Shown here: positions 1 through 8,655 of the stretch, one piece after another
Numbering within the stretch: position 1 is the first letter of the stretch
Layout: every line of letters starts with the position of its first letter
NCBI GenBank assembly: GCA_052244495.1
Contig: JBQPXH010000012.1
Strand: one strand, 5' to 3'
Source of the DNA: Cereibacter_A sp052244495
Lineage (GTDB): Bacteria > Pseudomonadota > Alphaproteobacteria > Rhodobacterales > Rhodobacteraceae
Length of the DNA stretch: 64,000 bases
Made by a program: the position numbers and the translations under genes
The notes under the pieces: generated by a model
Database searches by the model: none
Seen by the model: the letters and a program-made list of their open reading frames with translations, nothing else
What the model was told of the DNA's origin: nothing

Positions 1-952
1 GCATGCCCGCGATTTCGGCTTCCGTCTTGCAGGCCTTGGGCAGGCGGCAGGGATCGTCGCCTTCCGCCACCTCGATCCCGGCATCGTGCAGTTCGAGCGT
101 CACGGCGAGCGGGGCGGTCTTTCGGTCGACCTGCACAGGGCCCTGAAGGGTGCGCAGGCCCGGCACGAAGGCTGCCGGGGGCCGCAGTGTCACATGCTCG
201 CCCAGATGGGCCCTGGTCGGCTCGTCAAACTTGCTGTCTTCGGTGTAGAGCGTCACGCGCCCGTCGTCGTGCAGCACCGCGAAGGCGTGGAGCACCGGAT
301 TGCGCGGCACGTCGGCGCCCCGGATGTTCAGCAGCCAGCAGATCGAATCGGGCAGGGTCAGGACAGCCGCCTGTCGACCCGCTGTGCGCAGACCCTCCGC
401 CAGACGTTGGCGCTTCGCCTCGCTGGTCTCGCCTGCACGCTCGTCCGGATGGATGAAGGCGCGGCCCAGAGGCGGCTCGGGCTGATCGGGCCAGATCCCG
501 TCAACCGGATTCTCGACAGGCCGCAGGACGATGCCCGACCCCGAAAGCGCCGCTTCCAGCCGCGCGATCTCATCGGCGGTGTGAAGCCAGGGATCGAAGC
601 CGACGGTGCCTTGTGAAAGTTTTTCACGCAGCCATTCGCCGGGCTGCACCTCGGGCCAGGGCACCGGCACGAAATGTCCCGTATCGACCTGGTGCTTGAC
701 CTGGACACGGTAGCGGCCGTCGATGAAGACCCCGGCCGCGTCGGGCAGGACGATGCAAAATCCGGCGGATCCGGTGAAGCCGGTAAGCCACTGCAGCCGC
801 TCGTCGCGGGCAGCGACGTATTCGCCCTGATGCGCGTCCGAGCGCGGGACAATGAAGCCCGAAAGCCCATCTGCCGCGAGGGCCGCCCTGAGCGCCGCAA
901 GCCGGGCCGGCCCCTGGGCCGGGGAGGAAGTCGCATGGAACGTCTGGAACAT
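1..952 (-). CDS. Xaa-Pro aminopeptidase (aminopeptidase P, M24 family), partial
   Basis: Metallopeptidase expected to release N-terminal residues that precede proline, in the cytoplasm. The frame opens at the ATG at 952 and stays open to the window edge, giving about 317 residues. The C-terminal M24 catalytic domain and its metal ligands are therefore not visible. What can be read is the creatinase-type N-terminal part: RSDAHQGEY at residues 37-45, WLTGFTGSAG at 55-64, and a second domain starting near 165 with DSICWLLNIRG at 202-212. This matches the long three-domain aminopeptidase P1 form (about 600 residues). The start codon overlaps the cobT stop as TGATG, so it is probably translated with cobT as the last known gene of the minus-strand run. 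Confidence 0.9.
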   Translation of the reverse strand, partial: MFQTFHATSSPAQGPARLAALRAALAADGLSGFIVPRSDAHQGEYVAARDERLQWLTGFTGSAGFCIVLPDAAGVFIDGRYRVQVKHQVDTGHFVPVPWPEVQPGEWLREKLSQGTVGFDPWLHTADEIARLEAALSGSGIVLRPVENPVDGIWPDQPEPPLGRAFIHPDERAGETSEAKRQRLAEGLRTAGRQAAVLTLPDSICWLLNIRGADVPRNPVLHAFAVLHDDGRVTLYTEDSKFDEPTRAHLGEHVTLRPPAAFVPGLRTLQGPVQVDRKTAPLAVTLELHDAGIEVAEGDDPCRLPKACKTEAEIAGM

Positions 953-2811
953 CAGGCCACCCGCCGTTTGCCGACGCGCTTCTTCGGATCGGCGTCGAAT
1001 AGGGAGGCGAGCTGCTCGGTCATGGCGCCCGCCAGTTGCTCCACGTCGGTGATCGTGACGGCGCGCGCATAGTAGCGCGTCACGTCATGGCCGATGCCGA
1101 TGGCGATGAGCTCCACCTGCCGCTTGCGCTCGACCATCGAAATCACGTCGCGAAGATGTTTTTCAAGATAGCTTGCCGGATTCACCGACAGGGTCGAATC
1201 GTCCACCGGCGCGCCGTCCGAGATCACCATCAGGATCTTGCGGGCCTCGGCGCGGTGGCTCAGCCGGCGGTGCGCCCATTCCAACGCCTCGCCGTCGATG
1301 TTCTCCTTGAGGAGCCCTTCTTTCATCATCAGACCGAGATTTTCCCGCGCGCGGCGCCAGGGCGCGTCCGCCCCCTTGTAGACGATGTGGCGCAGGTCGT
1401 TCAGCCGCCCCGGCTGCTGGGGCCGGCCCGCGGCCAGCCACTTCTCGCGGCATTGTCCGCCCTTCCAGGCGCGGGTCGTGAAGCCCAGGATCTCGACCTT
1501 GACCTGGCAGCGTTCCAGCGTTCGCGCCAGCACGTCGGCACAGATGGCGGCAATCGAGATCGGCCGGCCGCGCATCGAGCCGGAATTGTCGAGGAGCAGC
1601 GTCACGCAGGTGTCGCGGAACTCGGTGTCCTTCTCGACCTTGAACGACAGCGGCGTGGTGGGATTGGCCACCACGCGCGCCAGGCGGCCGGCATCGAGGA
1701 TGCCTTCCTCTCGGTCGAACTCCCAGCTCCGGTTCTGCTGCGCCTGAAGCCGGCGCTGCAGCTTGTTTGCCAGCCGGCTCACCGCGCCCTTCAGCGGCTC
1801 GAGCTGCTGGTCGAGATAGGCCCGCAGCCGTTCGAGCTCGGCAGGCTCGGCCAGATCCTCGGCGCGGATCTCCTCGTCGAAATCGGTGGTGAAGACGATG
1901 TAGGCGGGGTCTGCCTCGGAATGGGGCGCCGGGGGAGGGGGCTCCAGCGGCGCCTCGCCGTCCGGAAGCTCCACCTCCTCGCCCTGGTCGGCATCGGGCT
2001 GGTCTTCCATCGAGACCTGCGCCTGGCTCGGATCGTGCTGCTCTTCCTGGCTGCGCTCGGGCTGCGCCTCGGGCGATTCCTCGGAGTCGTCCTCGCCCTG
2101 GCTCTGGGACTCGTCCTCGGTCGTCTCGGCATCCTCGCCGGCGTCGTCCTGCTCGTCCGTATCGGGATCGTCGCCGAGCTGGTCGCCATATCCAAGGTCC
2201 GAGATCACCTTCCGCGCGAACCTCGCGAAGGCCGCCTGATCGCCCAGCACCTCGCCGAGATCCTGCAGAGTGCCACCGGCCTGCTGCTCGATGAAGCCAC
2301 GCCACAGCTGCATCACGTTGTCGGCGCCTCCGGGCAGCGATCGGCCCGTCGCGAGGTGGCGCACCAGATAGCCCGCGGCCGTCGCAAGCGGTGCATCGGC
2401 GGCTTGCGTGATCTGCCCGTAGCCGCGGCGCTCGGCCTCGTGGCCAATGCGGGCGTCGATGTTGCCGGCGGTACCGGGCATGGTCTGCGCGCCCACCGCC
2501 TCGCATCGCGCCGTTTCCATCGCGTCGTAGATCTCGCGCGCCATCTGGCCTTGCGGCAGGTAGCGGGCGGACACCGCGTCATCGTGATAGCGCCGCCGGA
2601 GTGCGAAGGCATCGGCCGTCCCGCGCGCAAGCAGCACCTCGTCTCGCGTCATCCGGCGGCTGACCTGCGGCAGCCGCATTCCGTCGCGGTTCATGCCCGC
2701 AGGATCGACCGTGAAGGTTACCGTCATGTCCGGATCGTCGGCGAGCGTCTTCGTCGCCTCGGCAAGGGCCTTCTTGAACGGATCGGCGGGATTGTCGCTG
2801 GGCTTGCTCAT
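952..2811 (-). CDS. cobT: Cobaltochelatase subunit CobT
   Basis: VWA-domain subunit of the ATP-dependent CobN-CobS-CobT chelatase, which inserts cobalt into hydrogenobyrinic acid a,c-diamide in aerobic cobalamin synthesis. The product has 619 residues, the usual family length. Residues about 210-300 form a very acidic, Q/E/D-rich linker. The C-terminal VWA domain carries the MIDAS motif DNSGSM near residue 407 and continues to the end. I chose the ATG at 2811 (MSKPSDN) because it matches the family start; an upstream in-frame start would add 12 unrelated residues. It lies 42 bp downstream of two small membrane-protein genes that separate it from cobS. No cobN is in the window, so use in cobalamin synthesis is inferred from the family and from cobS. 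Confidence 0.95.
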   Translation of the reverse strand: MSKPSDNPADPFKKALAEATKTLADDPDMTVTFTVDPAGMNRDGMRLPQVSRRMTRDEVLLARGTADAFALRRRYHDDAVSARYLPQGQMAREIYDAMETARCEAVGAQTMPGTAGNIDARIGHEAERRGYGQITQAADAPLATAAGYLVRHLATGRSLPGGADNVMQLWRGFIEQQAGGTLQDLGEVLGDQAAFARFARKVISDLGYGDQLGDDPDTDEQDDAGEDAETTEDESQSQGEDDSEESPEAQPERSQEEQHDPSQAQVSMEDQPDADQGEEVELPDGEAPLEPPPPAPHSEADPAYIVFTTDFDEEIRAEDLAEPAELERLRAYLDQQLEPLKGAVSRLANKLQRRLQAQQNRSWEFDREEGILDAGRLARVVANPTTPLSFKVEKDTEFRDTCVTLLLDNSGSMRGRPISIAAICADVLARTLERCQVKVEILGFTTRAWKGGQCREKWLAAGRPQQPGRLNDLRHIVYKGADAPWRRARENLGLMMKEGLLKENIDGEALEWAHRRLSHRAEARKILMVISDGAPVDDSTLSVNPASYLEKHLRDVISMVERKRQVELIAIGIGHDVTRYYARAVTITDVEQLAGAMTEQLASLFDADPKKRVGKRRVA

Positions 2812-2853
2812 GGCTTCAGATAAAGCACCGGGGCAGGGCGCCGGCAAGGGGCG

Positions 2854-3183
2854 TCAGCGGAAGAGCTTCCACCGTTCGGCGCGGGCGGTCGCGCAGGCCA
2901 GGCGGTAGCGGTCCATGGCGAGGGCAACCTGCTCGGGATAGGCGCGCTCCAGCGCGGCGCGCTGGCGCTGGGCCCGCAGGCGGCGCAGAGAGAGGGGCGC
3001 CGCCGCAGCAACAAGGCCGCCGAGCCCGCAGGCAAGGATCCAGACGCCGTCGGCCGCGGCCAGCCACGCAGCGAATGCAGCCGAGCCGCCTGCCGCCAGC
3101 AACAGGAGCCGGTCGCGGCGCCGCGTGCCGTCGATCACGCTGTGCAGACGGGCCAGCCGCTCGGCGATCTCGGCCTGATCCAT
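2854..3183 (-). CDS. Small two-helix membrane protein, paralog B between cobS and cobT
   Basis: I do not recognise a named family. The product is 109 residues: a short charged N-terminus, two adjacent hydrophobic segments at about 27-46 and 49-66, then a basic, probably helical tail. The tail ends with the pattern A-x2-RYR-x3-AT-x-RA-x2-W-KLF. The gene just upstream (3185-3514) encodes a protein of exactly the same length, layout and tail pattern, so the two look like a tandem duplication. The start at 3183 is one base after the stop of that gene (TGAAATG), which implies coupled translation. Placement between cobS and cobT suggests a link to the CobS/CobT AAA-VWA machine, perhaps membrane tethering, but that is inference. 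Confidence 0.8.
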   Translation of the reverse strand: MDQAEIAERLARLHSVIDGTRRRDRLLLLAAGGSAAFAAWLAAADGVWILACGLGGLVAAAAPLSLRRLRAQRQRAALERAYPEQVALAMDRYRLACATARAERWKLFR

Positions 3184-3184
3184 T

Positions 3185-3514
3185 TCAGCAGAAAAGCTTG
3201 TAGCGCGAGGCGCGCTCCGTCGCCGAAACCATCCGGTAACGCTCGAGCGCCTCGGCAAAGAGGGCAGGCTGATCGGCCTCGAGCCGCGCCAGCCTGCGGC
3301 GCGTCGAGACCAGCACGACAACGGCGCTGGCGGCGCCAAAGGTCGCGCCCACCACCGCGAGCGCGGCCGCATTCCGGACGCTGCCAAACAGCAACAGGCC
3401 CAGCAGCGCGCCGGTCAGCGCCAGCACCGGGGCGAGGAACAGAAGCTGGCGCCTGGCCCGCGTCCGCGCCGCCTCGCAGTCGGCGATGCGCCCGGCAAGC
3501 GCCGCGACCGTCAT
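3185..3514 (-). CDS. Small two-helix membrane protein, paralog A between cobS and cobT
   Basis: 109 residues, function unknown. It has two predicted transmembrane helices at about 23-43 and 47-68 separated by a short turn, followed by a soluble basic tail that ends A-x2-RYR-x3-AT-x-RA-x2-Y-KLF. The next gene (2854-3183) has the same length and tail signature. The ATG at 3514 overlaps the cobS stop as TGATG, so translation is coupled to cobS. With both termini outside the helices and only a short loop between them, both ends would face the same side, most simply the cytoplasm where CobS and CobT work. No catalytic motif is visible. Confidence 0.8.
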   Translation of the reverse strand: MTVAALAGRIADCEAARTRARRQLLFLAPVLALTGALLGLLLFGSVRNAAALAVVGATFGAASAVVVLVSTRRRLARLEADQPALFAEALERYRMVSATERASRYKLFC

Positions 3515-4485
3515 CTCATGGCCTGCGACGCAGCGCTTTCGGGCAGTTCCTCGTTGAAGCAGCGCTGGTAGAACTCGGCCACGGTCTGGCGCTCGAGTTC
3601 GTCGCACTTGTTCAGGAAGGTCAGCCGGAACGCATAGCCCACATTGCGGAAGATCTCGGCGTTCTGCGCCCAGGAGATCACCGTCCGCGGGCTCATTACC
3701 GTCGAAAGATCGCCGTTCATGAAGGCCGTCCGCGTGAGATCCGCCACCGTGACCATCTGGCTGATCTGCTTGCGGCCCTTCTCGGTGTTGTAATGCGGGT
3801 TCTTCGACAGGACGATCGCCACCTCGGCATCATGGCTGAGGTAGTTGAGCGTGGCCACCAGCGACCAGCGGTCCATCTGGCCCTGGTTGATCTGCTGGGT
3901 GCCGTGGTAGAGGCCGGTCGTGTCGCCGAGGCCCACGGTGTTTGCGGTCGCGAACAGCCGGAAGCACGGGTGGGGCGTGATGACCTCGTTCTGATCGAGG
4001 AGCGTGAGCTTGCCGTCGGTCTCGAGCACGCGCTGGATCACGAACATCACATCGGCGCGGCCGGCGTCGTATTCGTCGAAGACGATGGCGCAGGGGTTCC
4101 GGAGCGCCCAGGGCAGGATGCCTTCCTGGAAGGTCGTGACCTGCTTGCCGTCCACGAGCTTGATTGCATCCTTGCCGATCAGGTCGATCCGGCTGACGTG
4201 GCTGTCGAGGTTCACGCGAACGCAGGGCCAGTTGAGGCGACTGGCCACCTGCTCGATGTGCGTGGACTTCCCGGTGCCGTGATAGCCCTGGATCATGACG
4301 CGCCGGTTGTAGGCGAAGCCTGCAAGGATCGCGAGCGTGGTGTCCGCATCGAACTTGTAGGTCGGGTCGAGATCGGGGACCCGCTCGGCACGCTCGGCAA
4401 AACCCTTCACCTTCATGTCGGTGTCGATGCCGAAGGTTTCGCGAACGGAAATTTCCTCGGTGGGTTTCACAGTCATGTCCAGCAT
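3511..4485 (-). CDS. cobS: Cobaltochelatase subunit CobS (AAA+ ATPase)
   Basis: AAA+ ATPase of the MoxR/CobS type that, with CobT, drives cobalt insertion by CobN. The product is about 324 residues. Walker A is GYHGTGKST near residue 66, Walker B with IVFDEYDAG is near 131, and LFATANTVG is the sensor-1 region. Two close starts are possible: the ATG at 4485 (MLDMTVKP), preceded by GGCGGACGGA, and the ATG at 4476. I use 4485. Its 3' end overlaps the start of the first small membrane gene. The 310 bp upstream separate it from divergent msrB, and I see no cobalamin riboswitch features there, so its control is not explained by the sequence. Confidence 0.95.
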   Translation of the reverse strand: MLDMTVKPTEEISVRETFGIDTDMKVKGFAERAERVPDLDPTYKFDADTTLAILAGFAYNRRVMIQGYHGTGKSTHIEQVASRLNWPCVRVNLDSHVSRIDLIGKDAIKLVDGKQVTTFQEGILPWALRNPCAIVFDEYDAGRADVMFVIQRVLETDGKLTLLDQNEVITPHPCFRLFATANTVGLGDTTGLYHGTQQINQGQMDRWSLVATLNYLSHDAEVAIVLSKNPHYNTEKGRKQISQMVTVADLTRTAFMNGDLSTVMSPRTVISWAQNAEIFRNVGYAFRLTFLNKCDELERQTVAEFYQRCFNEELPESAASQAMR

Positions 4486-4795
4486 TCCGTCCGCCTTGTT
4501 TCCGCTTCGGGCGCCTTTCCGGCGCACGCCCGGTCTTTGATGAAACATATCTTGGGGGCCTGCAAGGGGAAGGGGTCCCGGCAGCGGCGCCTCGACCACG
4601 TCCGCGGGGCGTATCCCGCCGCTCGCAATGCGTCCCTCAACCGTCCCTTGACGGCTCTCGCCCCCGAGGCGCCTGGCCAGGGACGGGTGCGGCGTCGGTG
4701 ACGACAGGTCATCCGCGTCGGCGCATGGGGGTGCAGACCGCGGCTTGCGCCCCTATCTCTGAAGCTAGGAATCGTTGTTGCGAAAGGAGGAGACC
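4486..4795. other. Intergenic region between divergent cobS and msrB
   Basis: About 310 bp between two divergent starts, so it must hold promoters for both. I see no conserved riboswitch core, no clear sigma-70 hexamer pair and no strong inverted repeat. The only clear element is the ribosome binding site AAAGGAGGAG just before msrB. Confidence 0.5.
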
Positions 4796-5266
4796 ATGCT
4801 GCGCCGGACCTTCGTGGGCCTTTCGGGCCTCGCGGCAGGCCTCTCGGTCCTGCCGGGCCGGATGAGGGCCGCCGAGACCTTCGAGGTCACCCTCAGCGAG
4901 GCCGAATGGCGTCGCCGCCTTTCTCCCGAGGCCTTTGCCGTCCTGCGGCAGGAGGCGACCGAGCGTGCCTTCTCGAGTCCGCTGAACGACGAGCATCGGG
5001 CGGGCGTCTATCACTGCAAGGGATGCGAGCTGCCGCTCTATTCGTCCGAGACGAAGTTCGAGAGCGGAACGGGCTGGCCGTCCTTCTGGCAGGCGCTGCC
5101 CGAGGCGGTGGCGACGAAGCGCGACTGGAAGCTGATCATCCCGAGGACCGAGGTCCATTGCCGCCGATGTGGCGGGCACCTCGGTCACATCTTCGACGAT
5201 GGGCCGGAGCCGACCGGAAAGCGGCACTGCCTGAACGGGGTGGCGCTGACCTTCGAGCCGGCCTGA
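4796..5266 (+). CDS. msrB: Peptide-methionine (R)-S-oxide reductase MsrB, exported form
   Basis: Repairs oxidised methionine (R-sulfoxide) in proteins. 156 residues; the start is fixed by a strong AAAGGAGGAG site. Residues 1-27 look like a twin-arginine leader (RRTFVG at 3-8, hydrophobic stretch, then a site near AAE), so the enzyme probably acts in the periplasm after folding in the cytoplasm. The MsrB domain follows: two zinc CxxC pairs at 74/77 and 122/125, GTGWPSF at 91-97, CGGHLGHIFDDG at 125-136, and catalytic C145 in RHCLNG. It is monocistronic between divergent cobS and a convergent J-domain gene. Confidence 0.93.
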   Translation: MLRRTFVGLSGLAAGLSVLPGRMRAAETFEVTLSEAEWRRRLSPEAFAVLRQEATERAFSSPLNDEHRAGVYHCKGCELPLYSSETKFESGTGWPSFWQALPEAVATKRDWKLIIPRTEVHCRRCGGHLGHIFDDGPEPTGKRHCLNGVALTFEPA

Positions 5267-5422
5267 CGGTCCCGCCGCCTTGGACTCCTCCAGCGCATCG
5301 GCCGGGGGATCGTCCGTGAGCCGCCCGTTTCCGCCGGCAGGGCCGGGTAAGGGGCCATCGCCTCGCGTCAGACGGCGCTGCGCTGCCGGAGGTGCAGGCG
5401 CAACGCCTGCTGCCGGTCCGGA

Positions 5423-6058
5423 TCAGTCCCTGAAGTAGCGGCTGTCCTTGATCTGGTCCCAGGCCCAGACGACCTCCTGCAGGCGGTCCTCGTCGGCGCG
5501 GTTGCCGCCGTTCATGTCCGGGTGCAGATCCTTGACGAGGCTCTTGTATTGCTTGCGGATCTCGACCTTCGTCCAGGTGTCGCGGGCATCGAGGATCTCG
5601 AGCGCCTTCCGCTCGGTCGGCGGAAGCTTGCGCGTGGCGGTGGTGGCCACCTTGCCGGGGTTCTGCGTCGCCTTCTCGCCCAAGATCTCCATCGGGTCGC
5701 TGACGCCCAGACGCGACCAGACGCGGCCCTCGTCGGGGCGCTTGCCGAAGGGCTGGGTCTCGCGTCCCCAGAGGCGATCCTTCTCGAGGATGCGCTTGAT
5801 CTCTTCCTCGCCCGAGCCCTGGAAGAAGTTCCACTTGAGGTTGTACTCGCGGACATGGTCCTTGCAGAACCAGAAGAACTCGTCGAGCAGGTCCGGTGAT
5901 TTCGGAGCCCGGTAAACCCCTGCCTCGGCGCAGCCCGGATACTCGCATTGACGGTTCGACGTCTCGAAGGCGCCCGACATTCCCCGCCGCCCGGTCTTGC
6001 GCCGCTTCTTGTCCGAGGACACCCGGATGTCGAATTCGAAGGGGGGGCGGTTGGTCAT
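5423..6058 (-). CDS. J-domain (DnaJ-like) protein with C-terminal J domain
   Basis: Presumed Hsp70 (DnaK) co-chaperone of 211 residues. The J domain is at the C-terminus (about 150-211) with the essential HPD at 179-181, unlike classical DnaJ where it is N-terminal. The N-terminal half has a possible metal site made of C38, C43, C65 and H68 in a family-specific region. This architecture is common in alphaproteobacteria and, as I recall, often sits beside bolA and cobS/cobT, as here. It diverges from bolA with 73 bp between the starts. A short hairpin (5394-5410) lies just past its stop. The client is unknown; the conserved neighbourhood hints at an iron-sulfur or metal-chelatase link. Confidence 0.88.
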   Translation of the reverse strand: MTNRPPFEFDIRVSSDKKRRKTGRRGMSGAFETSNRQCEYPGCAEAGVYRAPKSPDLLDEFFWFCKDHVREYNLKWNFFQGSGEEEIKRILEKDRLWGRETQPFGKRPDEGRVWSRLGVSDPMEILGEKATQNPGKVATTATRKLPPTERKALEILDARDTWTKVEIRKQYKSLVKDLHPDMNGGNRADEDRLQEVVWAWDQIKDSRYFRD

Positions 6059-6131
6059 CTCTTCTGCCTTTCCGACTCGGAGGCGTGAGTTTAGGGGTTT
6101 GTGCGCGGGATTGAAGAGGGGAAGGCGCAGG

Positions 6132-6389
6132 ATGGGTGTCGTCGAGGAAATTCGTGATCGGCTGAAGGCGGCCTTCTCACCGAACGAGCTTGAAGTCGTG
6201 GACGAAAGCGAGAAACACCGCGGTCACGGCGGCTGGCGCGAGGAAGGCGAGACGCACTTTCGCGTGAGGATGCGGGCCGGAGCGATGGCGGGCAAAAGCC
6301 GGCTCGAACGGCATCGCGCAGTCCATGCGGCGCTGGGTCAGGATCTGGTGGGGCGCATCCACGCGCTGGCGCTCGACCTCGACGGCTGA
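6132..6389 (+). CDS. bolA: BolA family protein
   Basis: 86-residue BolA/YrbA-type protein. It shows the family pattern of an N-terminal helix (IRDRLKAAF), a central ESEKHRGH segment, ETHFRVRM and the conserved helix SRLERHRAVHAAL before the last strand. BolA proteins usually pair with monothiol glutaredoxins in handling iron-sulfur clusters, and some act as regulators. The H in the SEKH segment is the usual cluster ligand region. The ATG at 6132 follows GGCGCAGG. The gene diverges from the J-domain gene and ends about 100 bp before the end of glcB on the other strand. Confidence 0.9.
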   Translation: MGVVEEIRDRLKAAFSPNELEVVDESEKHRGHGGWREEGETHFRVRMRAGAMAGKSRLERHRAVHAALGQDLVGRIHALALDLDG

Positions 6390-6495
6390 GGCCGGCCCGT
6401 GCAGGTCCGGCGGCGTGGCCGTTGCCGCCGCCGGATGCACACTGGGGGAAGAATGACAGAGGCCGTGTCGCCGTTGCGGGGGGCGGCGCGCCCGG

Positions 6496-8655
6496 TCAGC
6501 TCCGGCTGACCTGCGGCGTCCGTTCGGCCTTCACCTGCAGCCGGCGGGCGTGGAGCACCGGCTCCGTGTAGCCCGATGGCTGCTCACGTCCCTTGAAGAC
6601 GAGGTCGCAGGCTGCCTGGAAGGCCGCGCCATCGAAGTCCGGCGCCATCGGGCGGTAGGCCGGGTCCTCGGCATTCTGCTGGTCCACCACCGCTGCCATC
6701 TTCTTCAGCGCGGTCATCACCTGCTCCTCGGAGACGACGCCGTGGTGCAGCCAGTTGACCAGCGCCTGGCTCGAGATCCGGCAGGTGGCGCGATCCTCCA
6801 TCAGGCCCACGTCGTTGATGTCCGGCACCTTCGAGCATCCGACGCCCTGATCGACCCAGCGCACGACATAGCCGAGGATGCCCTGGGCGTTGTTCTCGAT
6901 CTCCTGGCGAAGCTCGGCATCCGACCAGTTCACCCCCTCGGCCACCGGCAGGGTCAGCAGGTCGGCGAGGCTGCCACGCGGTCCGCCGGCCGCGATCTCT
7001 TCCTGGCGGGCCTTGACGTCCACCTGATGGTAATGCGTGGCGTGAAGCGTCGCCGCCGTGGGCGAAGGCACCCAGGCGCAGTTCGCTCCCGCCCGGGGAT
7101 GGGCGATCTTGGTGGCCAGCATCTCGGCCATCCGGTCGGGCATGGCCCACATGCCCTTGCCGATCTGCGCCCGGCCGCGCAGCCCGCAGGCAAGGCCGAT
7201 GTCCACGTTCCGGTCCTCGTAGGAGGCGATCCAGCGCGACGCCTTCATGTCGCCCTTCTTGACCATCGGCCCGGCTTCCATGCCGGTGACGATCTCGTCG
7301 CCGGTGCGGTCGAGGAAGCCCGTGTTGATGAAGGCCACCCGATGCCTTGCGGCCCGAATGCACTCCTTGAGGTTGACCGAGGTGCGCCGCTCCTCGTCCA
7401 TGATGCCGAGCTTGACCGTGTTGCGCGGCAGGCCGAGCGCCGCCTCGACGCGGGTGAAGATCTCGTCGGCGAAAGCCACCTCTTCGGGCCCGTGCATCTT
7501 CGGCTTCACGACATAGATCGAACCGGCGACCGAATTGCGGGGCCCCTCCGTCTTCTGCAGGTCGTGCATGGCGCAGAGCGTGGTCGCGAAGGCATCGAGC
7601 ATGCCCTCGAAGATCTCGGCGCCCTCGGCATCCAGAACCGCGGGCGTGGTCATCAGGTGCCCCACGTTGCGCACCAGCATCAGCGCGCGCCCCTTCAGGG
7701 TCAGGGTGCCGCCGTCGGGCGAAGAGAACTCGAGGTCTGGCGCCAGCTCGCGCACGAACATGCGCCCGGATTTCGAGATCGCCTCGCGCAGGTCGCCGCG
7801 CATCAGCCCCAGCCAGTTGGCATAGGCCAGCGCCTTGTCCTCGCCATCCACGGCCGCGATCGAATCCTCGCAATCCATGATCGCAGACAGCGCGGCCTCC
7901 ATCCGGATGTCGGCCACGCCCGCCCGGTCGGTCGCGCCGATCCGGTGGGCGCCGTCGATCTCCAGGATCACGTGCAGCCCGTTGTTCCTCAGCAGGATCC
8001 CGGAAGGCGCATCCTGGGTCCCCGTGTAACCTGCGAACTGAGCCGGATCCTTCAGCGCCGGCACGAGCGCGCCGCCTTCGACGTTGTATCGCTCCACCGC
8101 CGCATGGCTTCCTTCGGCGAGCGGCGCCACCTCGTCCAGGAACCTGCGCCCCCAGGCGATGACGCGGGTCCCACGCTCCGCGTCGAAGCTGCCGTCGGGC
8201 GGCAGGTCGCCAAGCGCATCGGTTCCGTAGAGCGCGTCATAGAGCGATCCCCAGCGCGCATTGGCGGCGTTCAGCGCGTAGCGCGCGTTCATCACCGGCA
8301 CGACGAGTTGCGGCCCGGCGACCTCGGCAATCTCGGGATCGACGCCGGTCGTCTCGATCATGAAATCCGGCCCCTCTGGCAGGAGATAGCCGATCTCGCG
8401 CAGGAAGCTCATGTAGTCGTCGGGGCTGGCTTTCCGGCCGCGGTGCTCGCGGTGCCAGTCGTCGATCTGCGCCTGCAAGCCCGCGCGCCGATCAAGCAGC
8501 TCGCGGTTGCGGGGTCCGAGTTCGGCCGTCATCCGGGCCAGTTCGCCCCAGAAGACCTCTTCGCTGACGCCCGTGCCCGGGAGAGCCTCGCGCGTGACGA
8601 ATTCGGCGAGACGAACGTCGACCTGCAACCCCTGCTTCTCGATCCGATCGGTCAA
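6496..8655 (-). CDS. glcB: Malate synthase G
   Basis: Condenses glyoxylate with acetyl-CoA to malate; it serves the glyoxylate bypass, glycolate use or the ethylmalonyl-CoA pathway. The family landmarks are present across about 719 residues, including IMDCEDSIAAVD, GPRNSVAGSIYVVKPKMHG and the C-terminal cap. I place the start at the TTG at 8655 (TDRIEKQGLQV) because it gives the usual family length and is preceded by AGCGGGAG. The upstream ATG at 8712 would add 19 residues unlike the family. The TTG start may keep expression low. It is a single gene, divergent from pepN across about 380 bp. Confidence 0.94.
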   Translation of the reverse strand: MTDRIEKQGLQVDVRLAEFVTREALPGTGVSEEVFWGELARMTAELGPRNRELLDRRAGLQAQIDDWHREHRGRKASPDDYMSFLREIGYLLPEGPDFMIETTGVDPEIAEVAGPQLVVPVMNARYALNAANARWGSLYDALYGTDALGDLPPDGSFDAERGTRVIAWGRRFLDEVAPLAEGSHAAVERYNVEGGALVPALKDPAQFAGYTGTQDAPSGILLRNNGLHVILEIDGAHRIGATDRAGVADIRMEAALSAIMDCEDSIAAVDGEDKALAYANWLGLMRGDLREAISKSGRMFVRELAPDLEFSSPDGGTLTLKGRALMLVRNVGHLMTTPAVLDAEGAEIFEGMLDAFATTLCAMHDLQKTEGPRNSVAGSIYVVKPKMHGPEEVAFADEIFTRVEAALGLPRNTVKLGIMDEERRTSVNLKECIRAARHRVAFINTGFLDRTGDEIVTGMEAGPMVKKGDMKASRWIASYEDRNVDIGLACGLRGRAQIGKGMWAMPDRMAEMLATKIAHPRAGANCAWVPSPTAATLHATHYHQVDVKARQEEIAAGGPRGSLADLLTLPVAEGVNWSDAELRQEIENNAQGILGYVVRWVDQGVGCSKVPDINDVGLMEDRATCRISSQALVNWLHHGVVSEEQVMTALKKMAAVVDQQNAEDPAYRPMAPDFDGAAFQAACDLVFKGREQPSGYTEPVLHARRLQVKAERTPQVSRS

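Noticed and set aside
4486..4795. Possible cobalamin riboswitch upstream of cobS
   Set aside because: No recognisable B12-box sequence or conserved stem order.
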